A stretch of DNA of 49,841 nucleotides. Source: Bacteroidales bacterium Bact_13 (GTDB lineage: Bacteria > Bacteroidota > Bacteroidia > Bacteroidales > UBA932). A program made the translations under genes and the position numbers. Shown piece after piece: positions 41,398 through 49,841 of the stretch. Position 1 is the stretch's first letter, and each line of letters begins with the position of its first letter. Below the pieces are notes generated by a model. That model saw nothing but the letters and a program-made list of their open reading frames with translations, had not been told where the DNA came from and searched no databases. The DNA is taken from assembly GCA_001602845.1 (NCBI GenBank), contig LUZE01000161.1:1-49841 (forward strand), in the 5' to 3' direction.

Positions 41398-41643
41398 TCA
41401 AGGCACCGGGTCGTAACCGGAGCCACCCCAGGGGGCGCAGCGCAGGATCCGCTTGATTGCCAGCCAGCCGCCCTTCAGCAGGCCATGCTTCTGCAGGGCT
41501 TCCAGCGCATAATTCGAGCAGGTGGGCGTGTAACGGCACTGCCGCCCCATGTAGGGCGACAGCGTGACCTGATACAGGCGGATCAGCTTAACGGGAAGCC
41601 AGATCGTCCAGGACCTGGGAGACGCTTTTTTCGATTCGTTCAT
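41398..41643 (-). CDS. yidD: Membrane protein insertion efficiency factor YidD
   Basis: [35 protein letters not shown]...[14 protein letters not shown]. Confidence 0.95.
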   Translation of the reverse strand: MNESKKASPRSWTIWLPVKLIRLYQVTLSPYMGRQCRYTPTCSNYALEALQKHGLLKGGWLAIKRILRCAPWGGSGYDPVP

Positions 41644-41893
41644 AATCCTCAACCTGTTTCCCGATATAATAGATGAAAACGTCGAGATTGCCGGCAGCCC
41701 CGGGGCCGCCGCTGCGCCGCCATGCCTCGCGCAGACGCCGCTTCAGCAGGTTGCGCCGGACCGCGCGCTTGAAATTGCGCTTGGGAACCGATACGCCGAA
41801 ATCACCTTCCCCCTCCTGGTAACAGACCTTGAGCGGATAGCGGAACACGACCTGTCCCGTCCTCAGCAGGGAAAGGATCCGGCGTTCATTCAT
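41588..41893 (-). CDS. rnpA: Ribonuclease P protein component
   Basis: [26 protein letters not shown]. Confidence 0.93.
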   Translation of the reverse strand: MNERRILSLLRTGQVVFRYPLKVCYQEGEGDFGVSVPKRNFKRAVRRNLLKRRLREAWRRSGGPGAAGNLDVFIYYIGKQVEDYERIEKSVSQVLDDLASR

Positions 41894-42636
41894 CGCGGAG
41901 CGTTTGCTTCAAGATAGCCGGCCAGCGCCTCGGCGACGGAACGTGCCGCCGGCGTGGGCGCGGGGACTGCGACCGAAAGGCCCGCTTCCTTCATAGCCTT
42001 TGCCGTAGAAGGGCCGTAGGTCACGAACACCATGTCTTCCTGCTTGAACTCCGGGTAGTTTTCCTGCAGCGACTTGACGTCGGCGGGGCTGTAGAACGCC
42101 GCCACCTGGTAATCGTGCAGGCTGATGTCGTGGATGTCGTTGCTGACCGTGCGGACGAACACCGCGCTGCCGTGCTTCAGGTTCTCCTTCGTGAAAAGCT
42201 TGTGCACGTCGGGCTTCAGGCTGTCGGTGCAGGCGATCAGGAAATGTTCGTTCTTGTGCTTCGTGCCGATGGCCGCCACCATCGAGGCAACCGTTCCCGT
42301 GCCGTAGAAAATCTTCCGCTTGCGATAGACGATGTATTTCTGCAGGTACACGGCGATGGCCTCGCTCTGGCAGAAATATTTCATCGTTTCGGGAATGTTG
42401 ACGCGTGTCTGCTCACAGATCTTGAAGAAAGAATCGATGGCCAGACGTGAAGTGAACACGATGGCCGTATAGTCGAGGATGGTAACCCTCTGGGCGATGA
42501 AATCGCGAACCGAAACCCCCTCCACCTTGAAAAACGGGCGGAAATCGATCTGTACGCCCCATTTTGCGATCAGGTCGGTATAGGGCGACGTGCCGGAAGG
42601 TTCGGTTTGCGAGATGAGAATTCGTTTAATTTCCAT
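41890..42636 (-). CDS. hemD: Uroporphyrinogen-III synthase family protein
   Basis: KRILISQTEPSGTSPYTDLIAKWGVQIDFRPFFKVEGV; AIVFTSRLAIDSFF; VTYGPSTAKAMKEAGL. Confidence 0.87.
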   Translation of the reverse strand: MEIKRILISQTEPSGTSPYTDLIAKWGVQIDFRPFFKVEGVSVRDFIAQRVTILDYTAIVFTSRLAIDSFFKICEQTRVNIPETMKYFCQSEAIAVYLQKYIVYRKRKIFYGTGTVASMVAAIGTKHKNEHFLIACTDSLKPDVHKLFTKENLKHGSAVFVRTVSNDIHDISLHDYQVAAFYSPADVKSLQENYPEFKQEDMVFVTYGPSTAKAMKEAGLSVAVPAPTPAARSVAEALAGYLEANAPR

Positions 42637-43306
42637 TCATCAAATAATTAACTGCCACACAAACCGGCAATATTTCGAGCGTGCAAAGATACAAAACCCA
42701 AAAAAAAGACGAAAATCCAGTTGCAGAAATCAACTGTAAACTGCGGACGGCATAGAAAAGATAGCCGATCAGTGCCACAATTGACAAATAAATGCGAAAA
42801 GTTGCAAAAATGCGGGACGGAAGCATCATCAGCACGGGGACGGGCAGGAAAGTGGCCAGCGCGACCATCAGGAAGATGCCGTAGCCGACCCGCTCCACCG
42901 ACCGGACCGCCGCCTGGCGTCCGCTCAGCCAGGCAAACAGCGCATACATGGCCTTCCTGAGCAGGAGAAGCCCGCAAAGGACACCGAAGACCAGCAGGAA
43001 ACTGTTTCCCAGGCCCGCCATCCGGAGCGCGACGGCGTAGAACGGAACCACCAGGATGTACATCATGATGATGGAGTCGCAGAGATACTTGTTGCCCAGT
43101 GTCTCGGAAGTGGGATAGGCGCCGCGGAAGAAGGAGGAAGAGCCGCTGATGGCCGCCACCAGGCGGCTGTAGAGGAGGACCAGGGCGAGCGATATCAGCA
43201 ACAGGAACGCCAGCACGAAGGGATCGGGCGCTCCCGTCCCCAGCGCTTTCGTCACCGCGTCCCCGTCGAGGGACAACCTGCTTCCCGGCCAGATATCCAC
43301 TGTCAT
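42626..43306 (-). CDS. DUF4271 domain-containing membrane protein
   Basis: Multi-TM protein directly upstream of the hemD-rnpA-yidD cluster, as commonly seen in Bacteroidetes. Confidence 0.7.
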   Translation of the reverse strand: MTVDIWPGSRLSLDGDAVTKALGTGAPDPFVLAFLLLISLALVLLYSRLVAAISGSSSFFRGAYPTSETLGNKYLCDSIIMMYILVVPFYAVALRMAGLGNSFLLVFGVLCGLLLLRKAMYALFAWLSGRQAAVRSVERVGYGIFLMVALATFLPVPVLMMLPSRIFATFRIYLSIVALIGYLFYAVRSLQLISATGFSSFFWVLYLCTLEILPVCVAVNYLMNGN

Positions 43307-43644
43307 TAATTCCCCCGTTTGGCCTGATGGCCCATCTCCTTCAAGATTGCAACCACCTTGTCGCGGACATCACCCTGGATGAGGATCTCGCCGTCCTTGA
43401 CCGTTCCGCCCGTGCCGCAGCGCGTCTTGAGCGCCTTGCCCAGTGCCTCGAGCGCTTCGTCGGAGCCCGTGAAGCCGCTCACCAGCGTCACCTGCTTGCC
43501 GGCCCTGTGGCGCCGGTCGATCGTGACGGTCAGCCGCTGCTTCCGCAGCTCCTGGGGAACAGCCGTTTCAGCGTCCCCGGGCGTCGCTTCCGGAACTTCT
43601 ACGCCAAACTTCCCCGCAAGGATATCTTTCCAGTCCTGTGGCAT
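43306..43644 (-). CDS. SUI1/eIF1 (YciH) family translation initiation factor
   Basis: LTVTIDRRHRAGKQVTLVSGF; KTRCGTGGTVKDGEILIQGDVRDKVVAIL. Confidence 0.93.
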   Translation of the reverse strand: MPQDWKDILAGKFGVEVPEATPGDAETAVPQELRKQRLTVTIDRRHRAGKQVTLVSGFTGSDEALEALGKALKTRCGTGGTVKDGEILIQGDVRDKVVAILKEMGHQAKRGN

Positions 43645-43683
43645 TGCAGTTGCAAATTTTTCGCAAAGTTAGTGATAAAACCT

Positions 43684-43691
43684 TATCTTTG
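43684..43691 (+). promoter_or_regulatory. -7 box TATCTTTG upstream of the DUF2723 gene
   Basis: TAnnTTTG match 37 bp before the ATG at 43729. Confidence 0.5.
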
Positions 43692-43728
43692 CTATTTAGT
43701 CCAAAAAAGTTTGAAATCAGATATCTCT

Positions 43729-46700
43729 ATGGATAAGACCCTGTTCCGCCGGATCAACCGCATCATCTCCGCCTGCGTGGCCGTCCTCGCGTCGCTGGTT
43801 TACCTGCTGACGATCGAGCCCACGACCAGCTTCTGGGACTGCGGCGAATTCATCGCATCGTCATATAAACTCGAAGTCGGACACCCGCCGGGAAACATGG
43901 TGTTCAACCTGTTCGCCCGCATTTTCACGATCTTCACCGGGGCTTCGCACGCAGCCGTCGCCGTCAACGCGATGAGCGCCATCTGCTCGGGCCTGACCAT
44001 CTTCTTCCTCTACCTGACCATCGTCCACTTCGGACGGCGGATCTTCGAGAAACGCGGCAAGGCCCTCACCACCGGCAACGCCGTCGCCCTGTTCGGCGCC
44101 GGCATCGTGGGCGCATTCGCCTACTGCTTCTCCGACACGTTCTGGTTCTCGGCCGTAGAAGGCGAGGTCTATGCGATGTCCTCCCTCTTCACCGCCGCCG
44201 TGTTCTGGGCCGCGCTCAAATGGGAGGAACAGGCGGACAGCCCGTACGCCAACCGCTGGCTGGTACTCATCTGCTTCCTGATGGGCCTTTCGATCGGCGT
44301 CCACCTGCTGAACCTGCTGACCGTCCCGGCCATCGTGTTCCTGATCTACTACAAGAAGAAGCACGACCAGCCCGTCTCGTTCCTGAAGGCCTTCGGCGTA
44401 CTGGCGCTTTCCGGCGTCATCCTGGGCATCATCCTGTTCGGCATCATCCCGTACCTGCCGCGATTCGCAGCCGGCTTCGACCGCCTGTTCGTCAACGGAT
44501 TCGGCACCCGCTTCGACGTGGGCGCCGCCATCTTCATGGTCCTGTTCCTGGCCGCCTGCTTCGTGCTGATGTACATCTTCCGCAAGCGCGAGAAGCCCCT
44601 GGCGCACACCATCACGCTCATGGTCACCGCCATCATCATCGGCTACTCGCTCTTCACCGTGACCATCATCCGGTCCAGCGCCGGAACGCCGATGAACGAG
44701 TACCAGCCCGACAACCCGTATTCCCTGATCCGTTACCTGGGCCGCGAGCAGTACGGTGACAACCCGATCCTGTACGGGCAGATGTTCACATCGCCGTACG
44801 AGATCAAGGAAAAGCCTTACTACACCCCGCTGGACGGCAAATATTTCAAGGCCGAAAACATCGATGCCGACTATCCGGCTTCTGCCAGGATGGTATTCCC
44901 CCGCATGTGGAACGGCTTCGACGAGCGCTACAAGGAGTTCTACAAGACCTACGTCACCCGCTACAACACGCGCAACGCCACCATCTACGGCAAGAGCTAC
45001 CGGTTCCAGATGCCCTCGATGGCCGACAACCTGCGGTTCTTCTTCGACTACCAGGTGAACTATATGTACGTGCGCTACTTCATGTGGAACTTCGTGGGAC
45101 GCCAGAACGACTTCCACGGGCAGATTCCGGGCGACCGGGTCTCCGGCAACTGGGAGAGCGGCATCGGGGCCATCGACCGCATGCGGCTGGGTGACCAGAG
45201 CGAAGGACCTGACTTCATGATCCACAACCGGGCCAAGAACCACTATTTCTTCCTGCCGCTGCTGCTGGGTCTGATCGGCTTCTTCTTCCAGCTGCGCCAC
45301 GACGGGCGCAACAGCTGGGTGACGGGGCTGCTGTTCCTGCTTACCGGCCTGGCCATCGTGATCTACCTGAACCAGCCGCCTTTCCAGGTACGCGAGCGCG
45401 ACTACGCGTATGCGGGTTCCTTCTATGTCTTTGCGCTATGGATCGGACTCGGGGTGCTGGCGCTACAGAACTGGCTGGAGAAGCTTTCCAAGAAGGCGGA
45501 CGGCATTCCGGTGGCGGCCGTCGCCACGGCCATCGGCCTGGTGGTGCCCGTGCTGATGGGCTGCCAGAACTGGGACGACCATGACCGAAGCGGCCGCTAC
45601 ACGGCCCGCGACATGGCCTGGAACCACCTGATCGGCTGCGCACCCAATGCGATGCTGGTCACGCACGGCGACAACGACACCTTCCCGCTGTGGTACATCC
45701 AGGAAGTGGAGGGCGTCCGGACCGACGTGCGCATCCTCAACTCCTCGCTGCTGGGAACCGACTGGTACATCGACCAGATGAAGTGCCGGTTCTACGACTC
45801 CGACCCGGTGAACATCACCATCCCGCGCAAGCAGTACCTGTACGGCACCAACGACTTCACGCCCGTCATCGACGTGGTGGACCGCCCCATCCTGGCATCC
45901 GAAGCCATCGATATTTTCAAGGACGAGCGTTACCGCCGCGACGGGCAGGATTTCATCCCCGGCCACAAGATCCTGGTCCCGGTCGACAAGGAGAACGCCC
46001 TCCGGAGCGGCATCGTCCCGGAATCGATGCGCGACAGCATCCAGGATTACCTCGTGCTCAACATCAGCGGCGACAACCTAACCAAGTTCAACCTGGTGAT
46101 GCTCGACATCCTCGCCCACTACGACTGGTCGCGGCCCCTGTACTTCGTCTCGCGCGGTGAAACCACGCTGGGCCTGGAGCCGTGGCTCCAGTACGACGGT
46201 TTCGTGTACAAGGTGGTCCCGTTCCTCAACGACTACGGCGACCGGGAACAGACCATCGACGCGGACGCCCTCTACACGCGGATCATGCGGGATTACCGGC
46301 TGGAATCGCTGGCAGACACGACGGTGAACTACGACTACCAGAACCTCTACACCTTCACGGCCGTGATTCCCGTGCGCGACATCTTCGCGACCACGGCCAA
46401 CGCGCTGATCGACAAGGGCGAGTACATCAAGGCCGAGAGCGTGCTCGACAAGTGCGTGGAAGTGATGCCTGACCGCAACTTCCCGTACAACGTCGCCATG
46501 CTGCGCAGCGTCAACGAATGGTCGATGCTCTCCATCATCGAGGGATATATGCGGATCGGCAAGCCTGAAAAGGCCATTGCCATCGGCGACCGGATGGCCG
46601 ACGAGACGATCCAGACGATGCTCTATTACTCGACGCCCATCGGTCCCGGCGAGGATGACGTGCTTTCGAAGAAACTGGCCGACGACTCCGCGTCGATCTA

Positions 46701-46782
46701 TCTCTATCTGGTCCGGCTGTACCAGACGTTCGGGCAGAAGGACGCCGCCGACAGGCTCGAAGAGAAGCTGAAGGGATTTTAG
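43729..46782 (+). CDS. DUF2723 domain-containing protein (PMT/GT-C-like membrane protein)
   Basis: TIEPTTSFWDCGEFIASSYKLEVGHPPGNMVFNLFARIF; NQPPFQVRERDYAYAGSFYVFALWIGLG; GDNDTFPLWYIQEVEGVRTDVRILN. Confidence 0.92.
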   Translation: MDKTLFRRINRIISACVAVLASLVYLLTIEPTTSFWDCGEFIASSYKLEVGHPPGNMVFNLFARIFTIFTGASHAAVAVNAMSAICSGLTIFFLYLTIVHFGRRIFEKRGKALTTGNAVALFGAGIVGAFAYCFSDTFWFSAVEGEVYAMSSLFTAAVFWAALKWEEQADSPYANRWLVLICFLMGLSIGVHLLNLLTVPAIVFLIYYKKKHDQPVSFLKAFGVLALSGVILGIILFGIIPYLPRFAAGFDRLFVNGFGTRFDVGAAIFMVLFLAACFVLMYIFRKREKPLAHTITLMVTAIIIGYSLFTVTIIRSSAGTPMNEYQPDNPYSLIRYLGREQYGDNPILYGQMFTSPYEIKEKPYYTPLDGKYFKAENIDADYPASARMVFPRMWNGFDERYKEFYKTYVTRYNTRNATIYGKSYRFQMPSMADNLRFFFDYQVNYMYVRYFMWNFVGRQNDFHGQIPGDRVSGNWESGIGAIDRMRLGDQSEGPDFMIHNRAKNHYFFLPLLLGLIGFFFQLRHDGRNSWVTGLLFLLTGLAIVIYLNQPPFQVRERDYAYAGSFYVFALWIGLGVLALQNWLEKLSKKADGIPVAAVATAIGLVVPVLMGCQNWDDHDRSGRYTARDMAWNHLIGCAPNAMLVTHGDNDTFPLWYIQEVEGVRTDVRILNSSLLGTDWYIDQMKCRFYDSDPVNITIPRKQYLYGTNDFTPVIDVVDRPILASEAIDIFKDERYRRDGQDFIPGHKILVPVDKENALRSGIVPESMRDSIQDYLVLNISGDNLTKFNLVMLDILAHYDWSRPLYFVSRGETTLGLEPWLQYDGFVYKVVPFLNDYGDREQTIDADALYTRIMRDYRLESLADTTVNYDYQNLYTFTAVIPVRDIFATTANALIDKGEYIKAESVLDKCVEVMPDRNFPYNVAMLRSVNEWSMLSIIEGYMRIGKPEKAIAIGDRMADETIQTMLYYSTPIGPGEDDVLSKKLADDSASIYLYLVRLYQTFGQKDAADRLEEKLKGF

Positions 46783-46806
46783 TCCGGCCGGGCGTTTCCC
46801 GACCCT

Positions 46807-47949
46807 TTACTTGACAATACGGATTTCCTCGGTGATGACTTTCACCGAGGATTCTTTTTTCCGTGCCTGGGATACGGAGAGAGACTTGCCGTCCTCGAAG
46901 GCGATGATGATCGCGCCCTTGTGCCCGGCTTTCCGGACGGCGGCAAGGGCGGTTTCGGCTTCCGCATAGGTACGGAACACCCCGGCCGCATACAGGACCT
47001 TTCCGGAACGCTGCTTGTGTGCGTAGACAGGGCGGACGCCCTTGAGCTGGCGGATCGTCGGCTTGGTATTGCCCACGAACAGCTGCACCTGGTACACAAG
47101 TCCGGAAGGAAGCTGATTGTTTTCGGCGAATGCGCCCGTCCCTTCCACCCGGAAGGAATCGTCGATCTCCGGTTCGGGCACTTCAAAGACGAGGTCCGGC
47201 TCCTTGCCGGGGTTCCGCCGGACGAACGGATAACTTTCGTCAGGCGCGGTAACCCGCAGTTGCGCGGCTGCTGCCGCCCGGCCCTTTTCGACCGGCACCG
47301 ACACCGGATTCTCCTGTCGCAGGACATAGATCACCACACTGTCCCGGCCGCAGTCGCGATTCGAGGCGAATACGCTGAAACGGCCGTCCTCCGTGTCGCA
47401 GAAGAGCAGGTCGTCGGCCGGAGAGGAATACGGGACGCCCATGTTCTGCACGTTTCCCCAGGTGCGCGTCGCGGGATTCCAATAAGCGACGTAAAGGTCA
47501 TGGCCGCCCATGCCGAACAGACCGTCGGAAGAAAAATAGAGCCGTTTCCCGTCGGGCGAAAGCATCGGGAAGATCTCGTCGCCGGGCGAGACCGCATCGG
47601 CGCAGAACGGGACGGGGGCGCTCCAGATCACGCTGTCGACGGCTTCCGAACGCATGATGTCCAGGTCGCCGGCCGCATTGCGGCGGGAGAAGAAGCGGAC
47701 CCGCGATTCGGCGGGGTCGTTCCAGTTGCCGTCGGGCGACCAGGTCCGGTCGGGCAGATGGCCGTACCAGAGCTGGAAATCCTTGCGCGGGACCCGTTTC
47801 GTGGCGACGACCGTCACATCGGCGGCATAGGCCTCGAGCGCGGCGCGGTTGGCGGCCTCGACGGCGCGGACCACCGCCAGGCTGTCCTGCGCGGGCATCG
47901 GCAGCACCGCCAGCAGGACGAAAACAGGGACCAGCAGGACTCTTTTCAT
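46807..47949 (-). CDS. PD40 (WD40-like) repeat protein with C-terminal SPOR domain
   Basis: GDEIFPMLSPDGKRLYFSSDGLFGMGGHDLYVAYW; C-terminal YQVQLFVGN...VLYAAGVFRTYAEAETALAAVRKAGHKGAIIIAF. Confidence 0.78.
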   Translation of the reverse strand: MKRVLLVPVFVLLAVLPMPAQDSLAVVRAVEAANRAALEAYAADVTVVATKRVPRKDFQLWYGHLPDRTWSPDGNWNDPAESRVRFFSRRNAAGDLDIMRSEAVDSVIWSAPVPFCADAVSPGDEIFPMLSPDGKRLYFSSDGLFGMGGHDLYVAYWNPATRTWGNVQNMGVPYSSPADDLLFCDTEDGRFSVFASNRDCGRDSVVIYVLRQENPVSVPVEKGRAAAAAQLRVTAPDESYPFVRRNPGKEPDLVFEVPEPEIDDSFRVEGTGAFAENNQLPSGLVYQVQLFVGNTKPTIRQLKGVRPVYAHKQRSGKVLYAAGVFRTYAEAETALAAVRKAGHKGAIIIAFEDGKSLSVSQARKKESSVKVITEEIRIVK

Positions 47950-48024
47950 CGGTACGTTTTCAGTTTTTCAACAACAAATCAACAACAAATTTAGCCAAAT
48001 CCTTCAGATATTGAGAAAAAAGTG

Positions 48025-48032
48025 TAATTTTG
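48025..48032 (+). promoter_or_regulatory. -7 box TAATTTTG upstream of secD
   Basis: TAnnTTTG match 42 bp before the ATG. Confidence 0.5.
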
Positions 48033-48073
48033 CAGGCTATTTGAAAATTTAAATGATTTAAAAATACCCGTTT

Positions 48074-49841
48074 ATGCAAAGCAAAGGTGCCATCACATTA
48101 GTGGCCGTACTCATCGGCTTGGCCTGCCTTTTCCAGTTGTCGTTCACTGCAGCGACGGCCGTGCAGGAAAGCAAAGCTGCCAAGGCAGCCGCAAAGGTTG
48201 TCGAAGAGGTGCAGCAGAGTCCTTCGTTTGCAGAAGTTTCCGAGCTGAACCGGGCGTTCTATCTTGACTCTGTCACCAGCGCCGCTAACAAGCTCTACCT
48301 CGACTCCATGGCAAACCAGAAGGTTTATTTCAATTACACGTACAAAGACGTCAAGGAGAAAGAACTCAACCTCGGCCTTGACCTGAAGGGCGGTATGAAC
48401 ATCGTCCTCCAGCTCGACCTGGCGGAGCTCGTCCGTTCCTGCGCCCGCGAGAAGACGTCCGATGAATTCAACCAGGCCATGGCCCGCGCCGCAGAGCGTG
48501 CCGACCAGACCCACGAAGACTTCATCACCCTTTTCGCTGAGGAATGGAAGAACCTGGCCAGCGGCAAGCGCCTGTCCTTCGACATCGACCTCGACAAGCT
48601 CAGCGGCGATGTGAAGAACAAGACGAAGGCGACCGACGACGAAATCATCTCCCTGCTCAAGGAAGAGGCCAAGAGCGCCATCGACAACTCCTATCAGGTC
48701 GTTGAGCGCCGTGTCAACCAGTTCGGTGTGGCACAGCCTAATATCCAGAAAGTCGCAGGTACCGGCCGTATCCTCGTCGAGCTCCCGGGCGTGAAGGAGC
48801 CGGAGCGTGTCCGCAAGCTCCTCCAGGGAACCGCATCCCTCGAATTCTGGGAGACCTACAATTCCCAGGAACTGACCCCGTACATGCAGGAACTCAACGA
48901 GACCATCCGTCTCCAGAACGAGGCGCTTGAGGCAGCAGCTCCCGCAGCAGAAGAGCAGAAGGCAGAAGAGAAGGACGGCAGCCTCGCTTCCGAACTGGAC
49001 GCAGCTACCGACCAGCAGACCAACGCGGCACAGGACCTGATCCGCAAGGCCAACCCGCTGTACAGTGTGCTCCAGAGCCTGGGCGGCAATTCCGCCTGCC
49101 TGGGTATCGCGCACTACCGCGACACCGCGCAGATCAACGCATGGTTCGCTGCCAACCGCAGCCTCTTCCCGGGCGACTTCTTCCCCGCATGGAGCTTCAA
49201 GGCCTTCGAGGCTGAGGGCGTGAGCCCCGACACCTATTTCGAACTCGTGGCCCTCAAGAGCCATGTCGGCAAGGGTCCCGCGCTCGACGGCAAGTACATC
49301 GCTTCGGCGAACGTCAACTACAACCAGATGACCGGTGCGCCGGAAGTCAGCATGACGATGAACAGCAAGGGCGCCATCGAGTGGGAGAACATCACCGGTG
49401 AGAATGTCGGACGCCAGATTGCCATCGTAATGGACGGACAGGTCTATTCCTATCCGAATGTCCAGACCAAGATTTCGGGCGGCAACTCCTCGATCTCCGG
49501 CCACTTCACCCAGAAGGACGCCGACGACCTTGCGAACGTCCTGAAGTCCGGTAAGCTGTCCACCCCGGCCCGCATCGTGCAGGAGCAGGTGGTCGGCCCG
49601 TCCCTCGGTAGCGCATCCATCCGTTCCGGTATGATCTCGTTCATCATCGCCTTCATCCTGGTGCTGATCTACATGGTCATCTTCTACCGCCGTGCCGGTA
49701 TCGCCGCCGACATCGCACTGCTCTGCAACGTGCTCTTCCTGTTCGGCGCACTCGCATCCTTCGGCACCGTGTTCACCCTCTCGGGTATCGCCGGCCTCGT
49801 GCTGACGATGGGTATGGCCGTCGACGCGAACGTGATCATCT
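48074..49841 (+). CDS. secD: Protein translocase subunit SecD or SecDF fusion (3' end outside window)
   Basis: LNLGLDLKGGMNIVLQLDL; VERRVNQFGVAQPNIQ; GRILVELPGVKEPERVRKLLQGTASLEFWE; RQIAIVMDGQVYSYPNV; absent from the ORF track because it is open at the window end. Confidence 0.95.
   Translation, partial: MQSKGAITLVAVLIGLACLFQLSFTAATAVQESKAAKAAAKVVEEVQQSPSFAEVSELNRAFYLDSVTSAANKLYLDSMANQKVYFNYTYKDVKEKELNLGLDLKGGMNIVLQLDLAELVRSCAREKTSDEFNQAMARAAERADQTHEDFITLFAEEWKNLASGKRLSFDIDLDKLSGDVKNKTKATDDEIISLLKEEAKSAIDNSYQVVERRVNQFGVAQPNIQKVAGTGRILVELPGVKEPERVRKLLQGTASLEFWETYNSQELTPYMQELNETIRLQNEALEAAAPAAEEQKAEEKDGSLASELDAATDQQTNAAQDLIRKANPLYSVLQSLGGNSACLGIAHYRDTAQINAWFAANRSLFPGDFFPAWSFKAFEAEGVSPDTYFELVALKSHVGKGPALDGKYIASANVNYNQMTGAPEVSMTMNSKGAIEWENITGENVGRQIAIVMDGQVYSYPNVQTKISGGNSSISGHFTQKDADDLANVLKSGKLSTPARIVQEQVVGPSLGSASIRSGMISFIIAFILVLIYMVIFYRRAGIAADIALLCNVLFLFGALASFGTVFTLSGIAGLVLTMGMAVDANVII

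Noticed and set aside
47965-47992. Tandem CAACAACAAAT upstream of secD
   Set aside because: Two units of a simple repeat; no supported function.
48098-49504. 468-aa minus-strand ORF
   Set aside because: Antisense shadow of secD; composition and lack of recognisable domains indicate a high-GC codon-bias artefact. The real gene is the + strand SecD, missing from the track because it is open at the window end.

Overview
High-GC Bacteroidales-type chromosomal window; many genes are preceded by the Bacteroidetes -7 consensus TAnnTTTG. Most of it is compact housekeeping sequence: rsgA (partial), MATE transporter, RNase R, gpmI, dnaE, groEL/ES, ispE, thiL, a gtrA/FAD-oxidoreductase/GT-C operon, sufB-pnuC-sufC-sufD, glsB/glsA-like acyltransferases, tRNA-Gln, a PPTase, tyrS, rbfA, a LolC/E-like permease, tadA, an OM metalloprotease-like protein, pnuC, uvrC, a fused acyltransferase/GNAT, yidD, rnpA, hemD, DUF4271, SUI1, a DUF2723 protein, PD40-SPOR and secD (partial, running off the window). 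The accessory region is about 9.05-12.4 kb. It holds a palindrome-rich intergenic stretch, a hicAB toxin-antitoxin pair with a palindromic operator inside its promoter, and an AT-rich, rearranged RHS/polymorphic-toxin remnant. In that remnant a 146/147-bp module (hairpin + promoter + start codon) is duplicated 1.5 kb apart, each copy next to an orphan lipoprotein gene. Other notable signals are a two-copy ~105-bp element whose outer stems differ in sequence but stay paired (1896-2003 and 9269-9380), split and fused forms of the aminolipid acyltransferase pair in one window, a nicotinamide riboside transporter inside the suf operon, and shortened SufD and UvrC. All calls were made by reading the sequence; no database search was run.
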